Positions 44,633 through 56,905 of a DNA stretch of 64,000 nucleotides are shown here, in pieces (position 1 is the first letter of the stretch; every line of letters begins with the position of its first letter). Position numbers and translations under genes: made by a program. Location: positions 10,006,105 through 10,070,104 of the forward strand of contig JAJEKV010000051.1 in assembly GCA_021234155.1 (NCBI GenBank), written 5' to 3'. The stretch comes from Isoetes taiwanensis. Lineage: Eukaryota > Streptophyta > Lycopodiopsida > Isoetales > Isoetaceae. The notes beneath the pieces are model-generated. The model was given only the letters and a program-made list of their open reading frames with translations, was not told where the DNA came from and ran no database searches.

Positions 44633-46514
44633 TGAATGACAAAAATAGTATATACCACCATAGTTAGTTATTTGCCATAGTATGATGTTAACCCCCCTTA
44701 GTTATTTGCCATAGGTTATGATGTTAAGGAATAGAGGGATAGAGGGATTTGTGATCATCCTTTGAGTGCTCTCAATGTTTTCTGAAGCTTCCATGGGTGG
44801 CTCATCCATCGTAACCCTTTATGTGGCATGATCTTTCAAAATGATGTAGTCTAAGAGCTATAGAGAGTATGACCTCCATAGAGATGTTGCATAAAATTCT
44901 GGCATAAGCAACTTCCTACAGAAGATCTTATTTGGTCAAGACCTTCAAATCCTTAAAGTGGATCATCTCCTGATGCAAAATTTCAGGCTGTGTGAAATAC
45001 CTCGACAAATTCCCAATGCCCCTTCAAATGTTGTAGACAATTGCCCCTACAAAAGTTTGCAAGACAACTGCCCCTATAAAAAATTTCAAATAAATCCGCA
45101 AATGTCCCCACAAATGTTTGCAAATGTGATTCATAATTAATATATCGATATGAGAATATATGGCAAGTTCAACTTATACTTTAAATTTGGTCATCACAAT
45201 TTAGATTTTTGCTTCAACAATGGAAAACTCCAAACAATTTGGTCCGCAAAATTTTCAAATCGAGAGCATAAGGTAACTCTTAGAAGGTTAAAATTCTATT
45301 TCCGTAGTCTAGTATAAATCTAGCATAATTGCCTTGAAATATCTTCTACGCCACAGTTACATCCCCATGGCCCCATTATGTTGATGAACACTATGGTTTA
45401 TATAAGAACACAAGCCTGAACCTTTGGTCTCTTGAATATAGTTAAATCAGGTGATACAAGAAGCACAATCTTTCCTTCAGAATTCAACTGGACAACCTGC
45501 ATACTTTGAACACTAATCTCCACATACTTTCAAATCGTGATCAATTAAGACTGCAATCCCAGTAGACGCACATGCAGCTGCAAATGTAAATGTGAAGAAA
45601 ACCTACAAAAGTCCTTTTAATGCCACCCTTGAACTTTGCCACAGGCAATGCTGTTTTTGAAGTCCTATAAGAACCAATTACTTTGTATAAGAAGATATTT
45701 GTACAATTTTGGAAGAAGTACCAATGTGTTATGCAGAGTGGGAACCAAGTTCTCTGTACACTTTCAGCAGAATTTCACCAAAGCAATACAAACATTTGTC
45801 TGCTTCAGAAAAAAACTTCATGCCACAATGCCTTGGTCAGAACACTTGACATGGCAAAAGGAGAAAAAAAAAACAGTGCAAAAATGTGGAAAAATTTATG
45901 TGCTCGGATTTATAAACAAATTAGAGGTATTTCCTGAATTACCTGAAAGCAGTAATTGTCTTGAAATCTTTCACTCGAATCATTACGATTACTGCACAAT
46001 CCTTGTGATAAGGGACCCTGCAAAACTCTATGAAGATGAGATAGAAATCTCAACTCAGGCTGCAAAACATGGTCGGACATTAGCTGCATTAATTCCAGAA
46101 ATCAAAACTCCAGCCAACTCCAATTTGCCATTGGATCATAAGTGTATTATCTGTCCCAGTTATCAAAAGAAAATCAAAGCCCTAACTCTGAAAAGAAGTA
46201 ATCCTGAGTAGCTAAGCGAGGCATCAGGAATTGAACCTGACAAACCAGAAGATCTCCTTTTTGTTTTTTTTCCTATACTTCTACCATCTTTATACTTAAA
46301 TTTCATGGAGGTTTACAATCCTTACATAGAACAGAGCACTCTCTGCGATATCCAATCTTTCTATCATCCAGAAAAAATTGGAAGTCATTATACATTTTGA
46401 AAGTGTTGAGATATTCTCTACATTCATGTAGAGACTAATTCTCTTCCACATTTAGCACCCTCTTAGAAAAATTACCACAGCAAATAATCAGTTCCATAAG
46501 TGGCGAGCTATTAC
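44633..46514. other. No gene firmly recognised; one plus-strand ORF
   Basis: The ORF at 45636-46211 (191 codons) includes a segment KIYVLGFINKLEVFPELP and a later ILVIRDPAKLYEDEIEIS. It has no start context or motif I know, and may be chance or the unlabelled end of a neighbouring element. A duplicated ACAATTGCCCCTAC phrase lies near 45035-45075. Confidence 0.4.
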
Positions 46515-47516
46515 CATGGTCTTCTACTGCTCTCCACTGCCAATGGCCTTTCTCCTTCACGAGTTTCCTCCTCTCAACATAAAAGTTAACATATAAAAGC
46601 TGCTTAGGCAATCTATACCTGCAAAATAGTGATCTATAAGTATGTACCATCTACAATCTTTGAAAGAAGAAATCAGTACCTGAACATAAATGTATTTATT
46701 GAAGGTGCACATTCAGTAAGCTGCTCTCCCATTTCGTGCTCCCTTCGTTTCCATTTGCCAGCAAATATTTTTTCTAAAATTTGGAAAGAGGAACGTCATG
46801 ATTCAGATATGTTTGTGGAGCAACTTTAATAGACTCCTCAAATTGAAACAAACAAGAAAATACATTGATTGGCAAAAATAATTTAAATGCACATCTAACT
46901 CCGCCGCGTTCCCCGAGGGTTTCTATAAACTTCCCTTCTAACTCTCTTGATAGGCGCTTAGCAATTTCTCGATCGAAGAACTCAATTGCCATTGTTGTCA
47001 AAGCTGGTAGATCAATTTCTGCTAGCTTTCCTACTCCTTTCAAAGATAAACTATAATGGAAAGTATGAAACCATATGCCCCTATCTCTCAAGCTCCTCCT
47101 AGAAGAGTCTCCAAATAGCACTTGACCTATTTTGAAATGGTAAACTTCAATCACACCTGTGATACTCTTGGCTGAAACAACATCTGTAAAATCTGAAGAG
47201 CAAATGCAGTTACAAGCAAGTGAAGGAAAAGAGGATTTCTTTGCAATGTCTTCCTTTGCCATAGCGGCTGAATCTATGCATGCTCCACAAGAATTTCCAT
47301 TACCGTCTTACAACCAGGACCAAATATGAATGCTTTCACACGCCCCTTCCAATGAGCTGAACAATCATTTATTTTATGCTTTGGCACACCATGATAACCA
47401 GAGGTTTTGGGCATCATAGTCACCCAAGATCCAATTGAGACATGAAGCTCTTCCCATTCATCTTCAGCATTCTTCTTATTGCGAAAAAAAACTGTCTTTG
47501 CTCCAGATCTTGACAT
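46515..47516 (-). CDS. Unrecognised spliced gene or gene remnant
   Basis: Minus strand. A likely non-coding first exon ends at 47578 (donor GTGAGC), and an acceptor TTGTGTTGCAG leads to ATG 47516 (MSRSGAKTVFFRNKKNAEDE), open to a TAG at 47274. A second frame starts at 47262 (MAKEDIAKKSSFPSL) and runs to 46774, including LRDRGIWFHTFHYSLSLKGV. Two further exons, 46773-46680 (acceptor CCAAATTTTAG) and 46618-46515 (acceptor TTTTGCAG, donor GTAATA), join in phase to read ...FMFR then YRLPKQLLYVNFYVERRKLV. The in-phase splice sites argue for a real gene. The stop and frame change near 47270 suggest damage or a missed intron. No family is recognised. Confidence 0.45.
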
Positions 47517-47987
47517 CTGCAACACAAAAAATAAATCAATTCCAGATTAAATAAGAAACCCATGTGATTGAGCTCACCTCTGTTGCAAAGAACTCTAAAC
47601 CAAACCGCTCTCTTCTGAACAATTTCGATGCTGCCCTGTGAATAATCGATGCTGCCTAGACGACCCGATCCCTTCTAGACAAACCCGATCCCTCTTGTGC
47701 AACTACAAAAACCTCTTTCAAAATTATGTTTAGGGTTTCGAGATTAGATTGCCTAGGTTTTAGTTTTCCCAAATAATGAATGAAGGAGGCTCGAAAAGGG
47801 CATTTTTCAAATCTAAGTATCTTTGCTGAATTTTAGATGTATCTCATACGAGATTTTTTAGTGGATATGGTGCCACGTTGACATGCCTTTCTAACACACA
47901 ACTTGCTTCTTATTGGAGCAAAGGAAAAGCTGATGTGGAATTTTCAAATTTTGGAATGGGATGCAAGATGACTCTATTTTTTCTCTA

Positions 47988-48938
47988 ATGCCCAATGAAG
48001 AAGAAATTCTTCCCGGCAAAAAGAATAAGTGTAAATGGTTGGAAAAGTATGACATGCCTTCTTTCCGTGGATATCATGCTAAGCCCACATAGGTTATCGG
48101 ATTTCTGAGCACTTGGGAGTCGTTCTTGAAGAGAGTTGAAGCAACGGAGGAAGAAAGGCTAGGCGCCATGGACATATATTTAAAAGGCACTGCGCAGTTA
48201 TGGTAGCAGGGAAGAAAGCGATTGGATCCAATAATAATTAATTGGGACAGTTTTAGGAAGGAGTTTGAAGCGCAATACCTGCCTCCAGAATATTTCCAAG
48301 TAATCCAAAGAGAATGGGATCATATTCAGCAAACAGAGAAGGAGACTATGAATGATTTCACCATGAAATTCAATCACTTGGCTGCGCAGATGAGTAACAT
48401 GGACGCTCAGGAATTGACGAGGAAATACATCAACAGATTATGTATGGATATCTTCAGCGAGGTTAGGTACTCCAGGCCCAAGGACTTACGAGATGCCATA
48501 ATTTATGCATCTGCTGCTGAGCTAAAGATTAATCCGAAGGCAAAAAGAAGTTATGCATGGCAGCCATACACTAGCCCAGATGATGAGAATGAGGGGAGAC
48601 GGAAAAAGAGAAAGGAGGTAGATGTGGAATCTCCTGAGAATGCATCTGAGCAAAAGAAAGGAAATATGGTTAAGTCCAGGGATATACGATGTTTTCGTTG
48701 TGGTGGAAATCACTATCAGATGTATTGTCTTGAGAATAAAGCTGTTATAAGGTCTGGGTATCCTCCACAACCAAGAAAAAGCATTGAAGGTAAAATGCAT
48801 AATGTTCACATAGAGGAATTAGATTCAGGACTATCTGAAGCTGAGAACTTAAAAGCGGAGAAGAAAGCAGCTCATGTAGCGCATATAGAAGAAGAGAAGA
48901 GCAAACTGAAGATAGGTTACTATTTGCCTGGTAAATAG
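47988..48938 (+). pseudogene. Retrotransposon gag remnant with zinc knuckle
   Basis: The frame is open from ATG 47988 apart from two TAG stops: one after YHAKPT (48090) and one at 48204 where a TGG tryptophan of the conserved AQLWW region is expected. The main part from 48222 has the plant retrotransposon gag core (INWDSFRKEFEAQYLPPEYF, then NDFTMKFNHLAAQMS) and a CCHC knuckle, CFRCGGNHYQMYC. This fits Ty3-type plant gag. No protease, RT or integrase follows, and the 3' LTR begins 485 bases later. The spacer (48939-49423) holds repeated TTGGTGC motifs and ends in a polypurine tract AGAAAGGGAGGAA. Confidence 0.8.
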
Positions 48939-49423
48939 TAGCATGATTAAGGATTCAGTCTAGAATTTAGATATCTTATATCTATGATTGTTATATTTCC
49001 TTAAGATGATTGTTCATGCCATTAATAAAATACAAAAACTATGGTTGGTGCCATACGAGTTTAGTATTAATGGATGAATTTGCAATTTTAGATTGGTGTC
49101 TAAGCAAATTGCAATCAGTAGTTGGTGCTACTGGCAGAGGTTGGTGCCTCAATGAAACCCAAAATTCTTATAAGCTTAACCCAATCCTTGTATTAAGAAG
49201 TATAGTTCAATTAGTATAATTTTAGGCTTCGTAGGGCAATTTAAACCTTTCTATACCTTATCCTAACTCTTAGCTTCAACAAATGTGATTGTCATGAATA
49301 GTTGTTGCTGTTTGTGAAATCGTTTAAAATGTATTGAGTTGGTGCTCAATTAGACAAATTAAGTTGGTGCTTAATTCGTTTATGGACACAATTGAGGTCA
49401 GTTGCCTCCAGAAAGGGAGGAAT

Positions 49424-49992
49424 TGTTATGGATATGGTAGCTCGGGGGAGTGGCCTTGGACGTTAGTCTGGGTGGACTAGCATGGGCGTGTAAGAATGGC
49501 AAATTAATAGCATGTCAAGGCAACTAAATGGCAATTGTAATGGTTATGGCTAAATAATATCTATTAAAGCCAAGATATTATTTAAACAATAAAGGATAAG
49601 GTTTTAAATTGGATTAAGCTACAATTGGCCAAAAGGGCCAATGACCCTTTTCCTAAAGAAGAGTGATATGTAATAAGAAGGGACCAGCAACGAATTGAGG
49701 AGGGCAACTCCGGATTCTGCTGGACGTCATCAACATCGACCTCCTCTTCCTGATCTCGGCTTTCTACAACAGCTCTACTCACACGGATCAGCTCCTTGCT
49801 CCAATCGATTGCCTCATTGAAGAAAACCCAAGATCCTTGCCTGGGAATTGCCATTGCCCTCTTCCTTGCTGTTGATTCTGCCAGTTCTTGCCGCCGGTTG
49901 GGTGGAGAACTTCCATTTATTGTCTTGTAGTTGGATCTTCCTCTAGTGAACTAGAGCTGGATCATACTGAGTTATTGGTGTAACTCGTATCA
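49424..49992 (+). repeat. 3' LTR of the gag-bearing element, 569 bp
   Basis: Begins TGTTATGGATATGG directly after the polypurine tract and ends GTAACTCGTATCA. Its 3' half recurs inverted at 39453-39740. The matching 5' LTR is not seen upstream of 47988, so the element is truncated or rearranged. Confidence 0.75.
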
Positions 49993-50070
49993 TATATCCT
50001 TCATAGAAATCATTATCCTATGAGCCCTAACATTTCCAAGGCTTTATCCCATACCCATAGACTGCATCAG
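49993..50070 (-). repeat. TRIM LTR fragment abutting the 3' LTR
   Basis: Reverse complement of the TRIM LTR (ATGGGATAAAGCC type) starting at the exact end of the 49992 LTR. The same junction of the two LTR types, inverted, occurs at 39452/39453. Confidence 0.6.
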
Positions 50071-52152
50071 TTAAATCTTATTTCAAACTAACCCATGTTG
50101 AACAAAAAAAAAAATAGTGCTTTGAAAGAAATAGGATTAAACATTAAGTAGATCCATTTTGAGAAGAAAAGCATGGCATCAAGCTTTATTTTTCTAGACG
50201 ACAAAAATTAAAAGAACATAATCTTTACCCATGCCGGAGTAGTAGAATCTCCGGTTCTTTAATCTCTTTCGATAGCTACTCAACTATGGTCTATCTTTGA
50301 ATCTGCAAGAAAATAAATGAGCACATCATTTCTCCTTAACTGTTGAATTAAAACCACCTTGCAAAGCAAAATTTTAGAAAGAAATATTTGAAAAATATAT
50401 TGGAAAGGTTAGATCTACAAAGAGTTAGATCCTCAAGCCAAATCGAAAAGCTAGATTTGCAAGATGATGTCCATAGCATGTTTGTGGTTTGGGTTGGGTT
50501 TGGGATCGCCTGGAAGACAGCCCTCAGTAAGGACCCTTGAATCAAACAGACAAATCCTGAGTATAGAGTGTCGTGCGGGATTTTGAAGAGCTAAGAAACA
50601 ATAAACAGAATGAATAGAACATAAAACAAGAGAAACATCAATGACAAAATGAGAATGCTTGATATGACAAAACAAGATACAAGAACCTCGCCTAAACGCA
50701 GAGACTAGAATCAAGAAAATGTTAAGTCTTGTCTAGCTTCTAAGTCTAAGCTTCTGATATATATAGTGCAATGGCCTTATGCCTATAATGACAAAACTGC
50801 CATTAGGAGATAGCGGGTACCTACCTCCGAGATCGCTGCTAACACCCTGAGGAATCTCCTTAGCTGATGGCGGCTGAGTGGATCTGTCATGCCTTGAAGG
50901 CCGAGATTATTACCGTAAAGGACTCAGGCTCCAAGGTTGTGATGTCCTCATGCCGTGGGATCCCATTGTCTCTTTTGTTGTGGCGTGGTCTTGGGCGTGG
51001 GCTTGGGACCTGATGTTGACTCCGGGTGCTTCCTATGAGGCTTCTCATATATAGAAGGAATACTCATGTGTCTTTGGACACAGACTAACACCCTCCCTCC
51101 CACCCACGAAACGACACTTGGGATTTTGTCCAAGGGAAAAGCAGGCCTTGGGTGGAGGAAAATTTTCTGGCACAGACTGCATAAACTTGATGGTTGTAAG
51201 GCCATACATTCTTATAATAAGCTTAGCCATTTGATCGCATTGCAGAAGATCCTCAAGAGTAAACAAACCCATAGCAGGGGTGGCATCAATGAGAAAATCA
51301 AAGGTGACCATTTTTTTCAAAAGCTTGGTGAGAAAGAGCGGGCACAAAGGAGCATTCCATAAGAATTGCAGTGACCAACGGCATTTTCGGGGCGCGTGAA
51401 CTTTGTAGTAAATTGCGAAGGTAGCACAAAAGTCTGTCTGCCCATGAACATAAGGGTCCGAAGAAGTGGCTGCTCATTCAAGAAACTGAGTTAAACCTCA
51501 AGCTGCCTGAACAGGTCATTTCCAACCCCATTCATTTAGAATATAAATTCAGTTCTGGGTATTGTCAAGAGTCTCAGCTTCTTGCTAAAGTATGTCGGCG
51601 AACAAAACGAGGATCCCATCAGAGATCTATACTGATGTGTGTAGGAGTCCAATCAGCATGAGCTATGTTAAGGGAAAGTCTCTCACCCTTTCCAAAACAT
51701 GGACAACATACGCTAATTAAGAGAACTGGAATGACTTACCAAGAGATCATCGGCAAAACTGTCCATATCAAAGTTTCCAATGCAAACATGATGCCAATAT
51801 GTAGCAAAATAATAGGGGGTTCCCTAGCAGTTGGCCAGTGGCCAAGCAGCAGGCGTTCCATTCATGCAGAGCTTGGCTTCTGTGGTTGATTTGAAAAAGA
51901 CGGAGAGTGAAGGTCTTTCAGAATACAGTGCTTAGCCCTTTTCGGTTGGTTCCGATCTTGAGGCATAAGTTGTGGCAGACTTACCAAGTCTCAAGCTTGT
52001 CTGGCACAGTTAATCGGGAAATTTGGTCGACATTCCTACAGATTGTGAATCATGATGGGCACTTCATTTCTTAGCACCACACTTATCAGTGTACTTGATC
52101 GCATTCTAGTGGTTTAATATATTCCTATATTCTTCAAAAATAAATAAATAAT
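50071..52152. other. No gene recognised
   Basis: Short frames only. A phrase ATATGTAGCAAAATAATAGG at 51798-51817 matches the junction sequence of the SINE-like tandem units to the right, so part of 51798-52152 may be an older copy or the insertion site. Confidence 0.5.
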
Positions 52153-53021
52153 AGGGGGTTCCAGGGGGATTTGATATGGATGTAAAAATAACAATTACTG
52201 TAGACTATATATCTCTAAAACAATTGAATAAGTTGTTATAAAAAAAAAAACATAGATTTAAAATAACAAATAATTACATTATCTCACTGGGTACATTGGT
52301 TAAAATAGTCTTATTAGGACATTGAGTTATTTTGGTAGAGGTTCGAACCCCCGTATTTCATATTCTAAAATCTTAGGCAAAACCGTACCGTACAGAGGTT
52401 CGATATTCCCTCAAAACCTTAGGCAAAATCGTATTTCATATTTCAAAATGATAGGCGCCTCCAGTCATAAATGACTATAAGTGAAATGAGAGGTGTCCAG
52501 AGGCTCCAACATACGATCTGGGTCGTAGGATCGACGAATCCGACGACTGTGGTAGTCCAAGGTGCACCTCGTTTAGAATATGTAGCAAAATAACAGGGGG
52601 TTCCAGGGGGATTTGATATGGATGTAAAAATAACAATACCATAGACTATATATCCCTAAAATAATTGAATAGTTTGTTATAAAAAAAATATAGATTCAAG
52701 ATAAAAAATAATTACATTAGCTCATTGGGTACATTGGTTAAAGTAGTCTTATTAGGACATTAAGTTATTTTGGTAGAGGTTCGAACCCCCGTATTTTATA
52801 TTCTAAAATCTTAGGCAAAGTCGTATAGAGGTTCGATATTCCCTCAAAACCTTAGGCAAAATCATATTTCATATTTCAAAATGACAGGCGCTTCTAGTCA
52901 TAAATGATTATAAGCGAAACGATAGAAGTCTAGAGGTCCCAACATACGATCTGGGTCGTAGGATCGACGAATCCGACGACTGTGATAGTCGAAGGTGCAC
53001 TTCGTTTAGAATATGTAGCAA
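52153..53021 (+). repeat. Two tandem SINE-like units with Pol III-type boxes, about 440 bp each
   Basis: Units at 52153-52594 and 52595-53021 start AGGGGGTTCCAGGGGGATTT and end ATATGTAGCAA. Each has an A-box-like TAGCTCATTGGG (52718 in unit 2) and a perfect B box GGTTCGAACCCCC (52340 and 52778). A second B-box-like GAGGTTCGATATTCC follows. A tRNA-like head with A and B boxes defines SINEs. The A-to-B distance of about 60 bases is longer than in most tRNAs, so this could be a derived SINE. Tandem rather than dispersed copies are unusual. Confidence 0.55.
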
Positions 53022-54250
53022 GAGTTGCAGAGATGATCTAAGGCCTAATTGCAATTGGAAAACAATGAATTAATGCCAAAGAAGTATGCAATCGTTGCAT
53101 TCATGAGATGAACATGGAATAAATAACAATGAAAGCTCTCAAATGGCAAAAAGGAGACAATTCTATTGATCATAAACCAACGTACAACAATGATAGCACA
53201 AATTCACGGCATCTACACACACCCAATTCTTGCTTTGTTGCTCCTTAAATACTCTAAGAGTTGTGGCAGATCCACCCTGGCACACCAATTCATTGAGGAG
53301 AACACAGATTCGAAAGCAAAGAAGGCAAAGATTCAAAGCAGTTTTTCTCCATGTCCACCCCTTTTTGCCATTTTTCTTGTTTTATAATTTTTAGGTTTTT
53401 TGTAAATTCTATATATTTTTTATGTCTTTTCTTCATAAGATAAGTAAAATAAATTTGGTTAAATGTTCAACATGTGGCTTTTGCCAAGCCTATTAATATT
53501 CAAATATTATTTAATCATCTGTAGGCGTGCGCTGACCACGTCGCCTTTCATAATGACTCCCATAAGGGTCATCATTCTCGGAATCGCCGACAGGCTCTTG
53601 AAGTTATCTCCCAACTTGTTCTTCAATATTCACATGTTCTGTCCCCTTATCATCTATCCCCGGATTCTTTGTGGGGAGCGTAGGCTCCACATAAGGCCTA
53701 GCAGTATGGAGGTGGTAATTCCTGCAATGGCGATGAAAGTTATAAATTTGTTTCTTCCACTGTCCCTGTAAGGCATTCGTAAAGTCAAAGTAAGCAGGGT
53801 TAGCTTGAAGGAGAAAGTCATCATTGGCCATACTTTCAAAGAGTTCAATGCCGGTTCAATGCACTTGGACGGCAAATGTGAAAGTTTAGTGAAGATAGCA
53901 GTGTCCATCATGGTGGATTTGCAGGATCTGTTGAGGTTAATATTGATCAATAAATCGTTAGCAGAAGCATTGGCTTCAAAGACCATATGAAGAAACTTAC
54001 AGTACTGGGTGCTGCAACATTTTGGCAGAATAGAAGAGCCATTTGTATGAACTACACCTTTGGGTAACATTTGGTTTGAGACATGTGTGCATGAGCTAAT
54101 CAAGCAACAGAATTGAAGACATCTACCTTTCAAGACTCTTAGAAGATATTTGTGATGAAGAACCAAGGGAGAACATTGATTGGGCATCATACAAGTATGG
54201 CAAGAAAGTTGAGATTCAAGCAAGAAGTTTTTTTTTTATTTATTTATTTA
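53022..54250. other. Flank of the Penelope-like element; no gene recognised
   Basis: A 189-codon minus-strand frame (53654-54223) contains no motif I know (for example LLGLMWSLRSPQRIRG at its end). It is noted as a possible unknown coding remnant. The interval ends with a T-rich and TTTA-repeat stretch at 54228-54256 immediately before the terminal repeat. Confidence 0.4.
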
Positions 54251-56352
54251 TTATTAAATGTATGGATGATTATTGTGGGCATGAAAAGGTAAAAAGCATG
54301 CCAAGGCAGGAGCCAATGTTGAAAGTAATATTGGACCAATGGTTAAGCGGGGTCATAATGGCAACATGTGGATTACACGATATTGTATAAATGGCCTATG
54401 CTATGAAATACCTAGTTGCACACTTTGAGTTGTCACATGGAAATATATGTAATAAGGAAGGTTGTCTAGGAACACATGCACTAACCTTGCATGGTGGTAA
54501 AAATACAAGGAAATGGCAAAGGGAAATTTGGCCGGTTATTGCAAGGTTGTAAAAATACAAGTAAATAGAAAAATGAAATTTGGCCGTATATTGGTAAAAA
54601 GGATGTTTACCTATTATCGAAAATTTTAGGGCAGATTGAACTCCAGGTTCTCGGCCAGTCTACAACAGAAATCCGACCAGATGGCCACATCATTGCTATG
54701 GCTGGCATACAAATATGCAGAAAAGGTAAATATTATCTGGAAGTTAGAACTGCTGGAAGCGTGAGCCATCTAAAACAGGTCTGGATTAAGGACTGTCGGT
54801 ATTGTTATATAAGGAGGGACTTCGAATTTGAGTGCTTCAATATCTGCATTGCCTTGTTTGATCCTTTGTCGCCCATAATTCCATTGATGAGCAGAGAGAT
54901 GGGAAGAAAGAAAGGGGACTTAAATCTGGCTCCTAGAAAGAGGATGGCACAGGAAAAAGTGAATTCCAGCAATAAGAGGAATTTGTTCCAATATCACAAG
55001 ATGGCAAAGGTCTCTGAACCTAAGCTTGCATCAGAGATAATTGGAAGCAGTTTGAATGCCAAAGATGGGCTAGATAATCTGGAAATGGCTGAATTACCTG
55101 CTGCAAAAATGATTGCCACACATAGAAAGGCAGGAATAGATATGGACAAGGGTCTGGCAATGACCAAAGCAAGCGGATCTGCAAGCTTGAAGCATGGAGC
55201 TGAAGAAAATTCTAGCAAATCCAATGGGCTGGAGCGCACTTCTCAGGTTCTAATAGATTATAGCATTTTCTTACATGGTAAATTTAGCTGATGATTTCTT
55301 CATAAATAGTTTATGCTGCAATACAACTTGTTTTTGAGATATTGTAGATCTAAAAAATAAGGGCCAGAAGTAGCTAAATATTGTTTAAACTGAAGTTTAA
55401 GATGATAAGGTTTAATAATTATGCTCAGGGTATATTGGCATTGGATATGGGTTTTAGCAAGGTTTTTAAGTTGAATGCATGCTGGAGCTGATTTTCACAA
55501 GATATTAATTGCTAATCTATTGAGCCATTAAATGAATGCATATGAATGCAACTTGATATTGGTTGGTTTACATTATGAGATAAGATGGATCTAAATAATT
55601 GCATGTAGAATCCTATGTTTGCTTGTAATAAGAATATGTGATGCACCAGCATGTAACATATGTTCTTAGCTTGAATATAGCCATAGTAAGACTGATGTAT
55701 GTCTTTTAAGATGTCAGTAGACCTGTTAGGACTGGTACCATTTTTATCTACATTAGGCTGTGAAAATTTACTGGACGATATTCTGATCTGAAATAAAACT
55801 CAGGGCTTAGAGATGCTTAGTGGGAAATAAACATAAGTTCAAGAGGAGTATAAGGAAAAGTTCTGACATATATGCAGCATATTGATTGTTCAAAACAGGG
55901 GTAGTCTAGGGATATGGCAGACCTCGAGTATAGATCCATACGCTTATAGCTCTGCTGATACATGTTTGTATGGTGAATTTAAATGGTTACTTGTAGCTTA
56001 GAAAAGTAACAGACAGTTGTATACTGTCTTGAACAGTTTTTTAAATGTCCTTACCCCATGATGTGTTTGTAAAACAAGCAGGGTGAAGGGGCATAAACCT
56101 AAAAAGTCCCATGACACCTACTACCCTCAGCATGGCAACCATACTAATGCTTGTTTTTGTTGTTTTGGGTGCAGGTAACAGGACATTTTACTCCCTGTAT
56201 TGTTTTGTTCAAAAAATGGAAGATGGACAAAAAGTGAAAGTTCTTTCTTGTTAATTGGTCTTGAAGACTTAAGCGTACATCTTGATTTTGGAATTGTTGT
56301 TCCTATTTGTCTTTATCTTAAGTTTTACATAAGACATCCAGCATGTCAGATC
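54251..56352 (+). repeat. Left direct terminal repeat (pLTR)
   Basis: 2,102 bp, matching 61668-63785 with about one to two percent differences by eye plus small indels. The largest difference is at about 54681-54688, where the right copy has GGCCAGAGAAAAGCTCTGGCC (a short hairpin, split here as GGCCAGAG/CTCTGGCC) and the left copy has lost about ten bases. It ends ATGTCAGATC. Confidence 0.85.
54698..55291 (+). CDS. 197-codon ORF in the left terminal repeat, unknown
   Basis: MAGIQICRKGKYYLEVRTAG opens a frame with a Cys/Tyr-rich segment (KDCRYCYIRRDFEFECFNIC) and a lysine/serine-rich hydrophilic rest. The right-hand copy is open too. The two copies differ at four replacement sites and one silent site, which gives no sign of protein-level selection. 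No family recognised; it may be a fossil exon or chance. Confidence 0.35.
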   Translation: MAGIQICRKGKYYLEVRTAGSVSHLKQVWIKDCRYCYIRRDFEFECFNICIALFDPLSPIIPLMSREMGRKKGDLNLAPRKRMAQEKVNSSNKRNLFQYHKMAKVSEPKLASEIIGSSLNAKDGLDNLEMAELPAAKMIATHRKAGIDMDKGLAMTKASGSASLKHGAEENSSKSNGLERTSQVLIDYSIFLHGKFS

Positions 56353-56683
56353 TGGTAGACCTTACTTGTTCTTGGTTTATGATGTATTTGAAATTCTCTT
56401 TAAGTCACAATAAAGTACTGCTGATAGATTATTTGGAAATTTGTAACCAGGTCATGGCCTTGTAGTTAAATTTCACCTATTTAAATACAAGGGCTGCTTA
56501 TTGAATCGAAGTTTAGTCCTTGAAAAGGTCTAAATTAGATTAAAGTCTGTCTTTGGACAGGTCTAAGGTTTTTTGTTTTAATTCCAGTTTCTTGGTTATA
56601 CCAAGTCCCTTGATTCTGGTTACTGAATATGTAGGTGAACAGTTATTGTGCTTAATATGACGTTCTAACATTGTATATATTTT

Positions 56684-56879
56684 TTTGTTGAAGGACGTCA
56701 GACTTTATTCAATCAAAGAGTCAAATACAAGTATAAATGCAGAGACATGAATAAAATCTCAGCGGATAAGCAGAGACCCACCGAGTGAAGCAACCTGCCT
56801 AAGCATAAGAGTGCACATCCAAATACTCCTCAAAAATCAATCGCCTCTTGCGAGGGGCAAGTGAAGAACAATGATACGA
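56684..56879 (-). mobile_element. Retroposed LINE 3' fragment with 19-bp target duplication
   Basis: A 196-bp insert flanked by CTAACATTGTATATATTTT at 56665-56683 and 56880-56898. On the minus strand it ends in an AATAAA signal (GATTGAATAAAGTCTGACG) and a short poly-A run, so it is a 5'-truncated LINE tail or SINE inserted in reverse. It lies just before ORF1. Confidence 0.85.
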
Positions 56880-56905
56880 CTAACATTGTATATATTTTAT
56901 AGGAG

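Noticed and set aside
53654-54223. 189-codon minus-strand gene
   Set aside because: Cysteine/leucine-rich frame with no recognisable domain, start context or splice support; kept only as a note.
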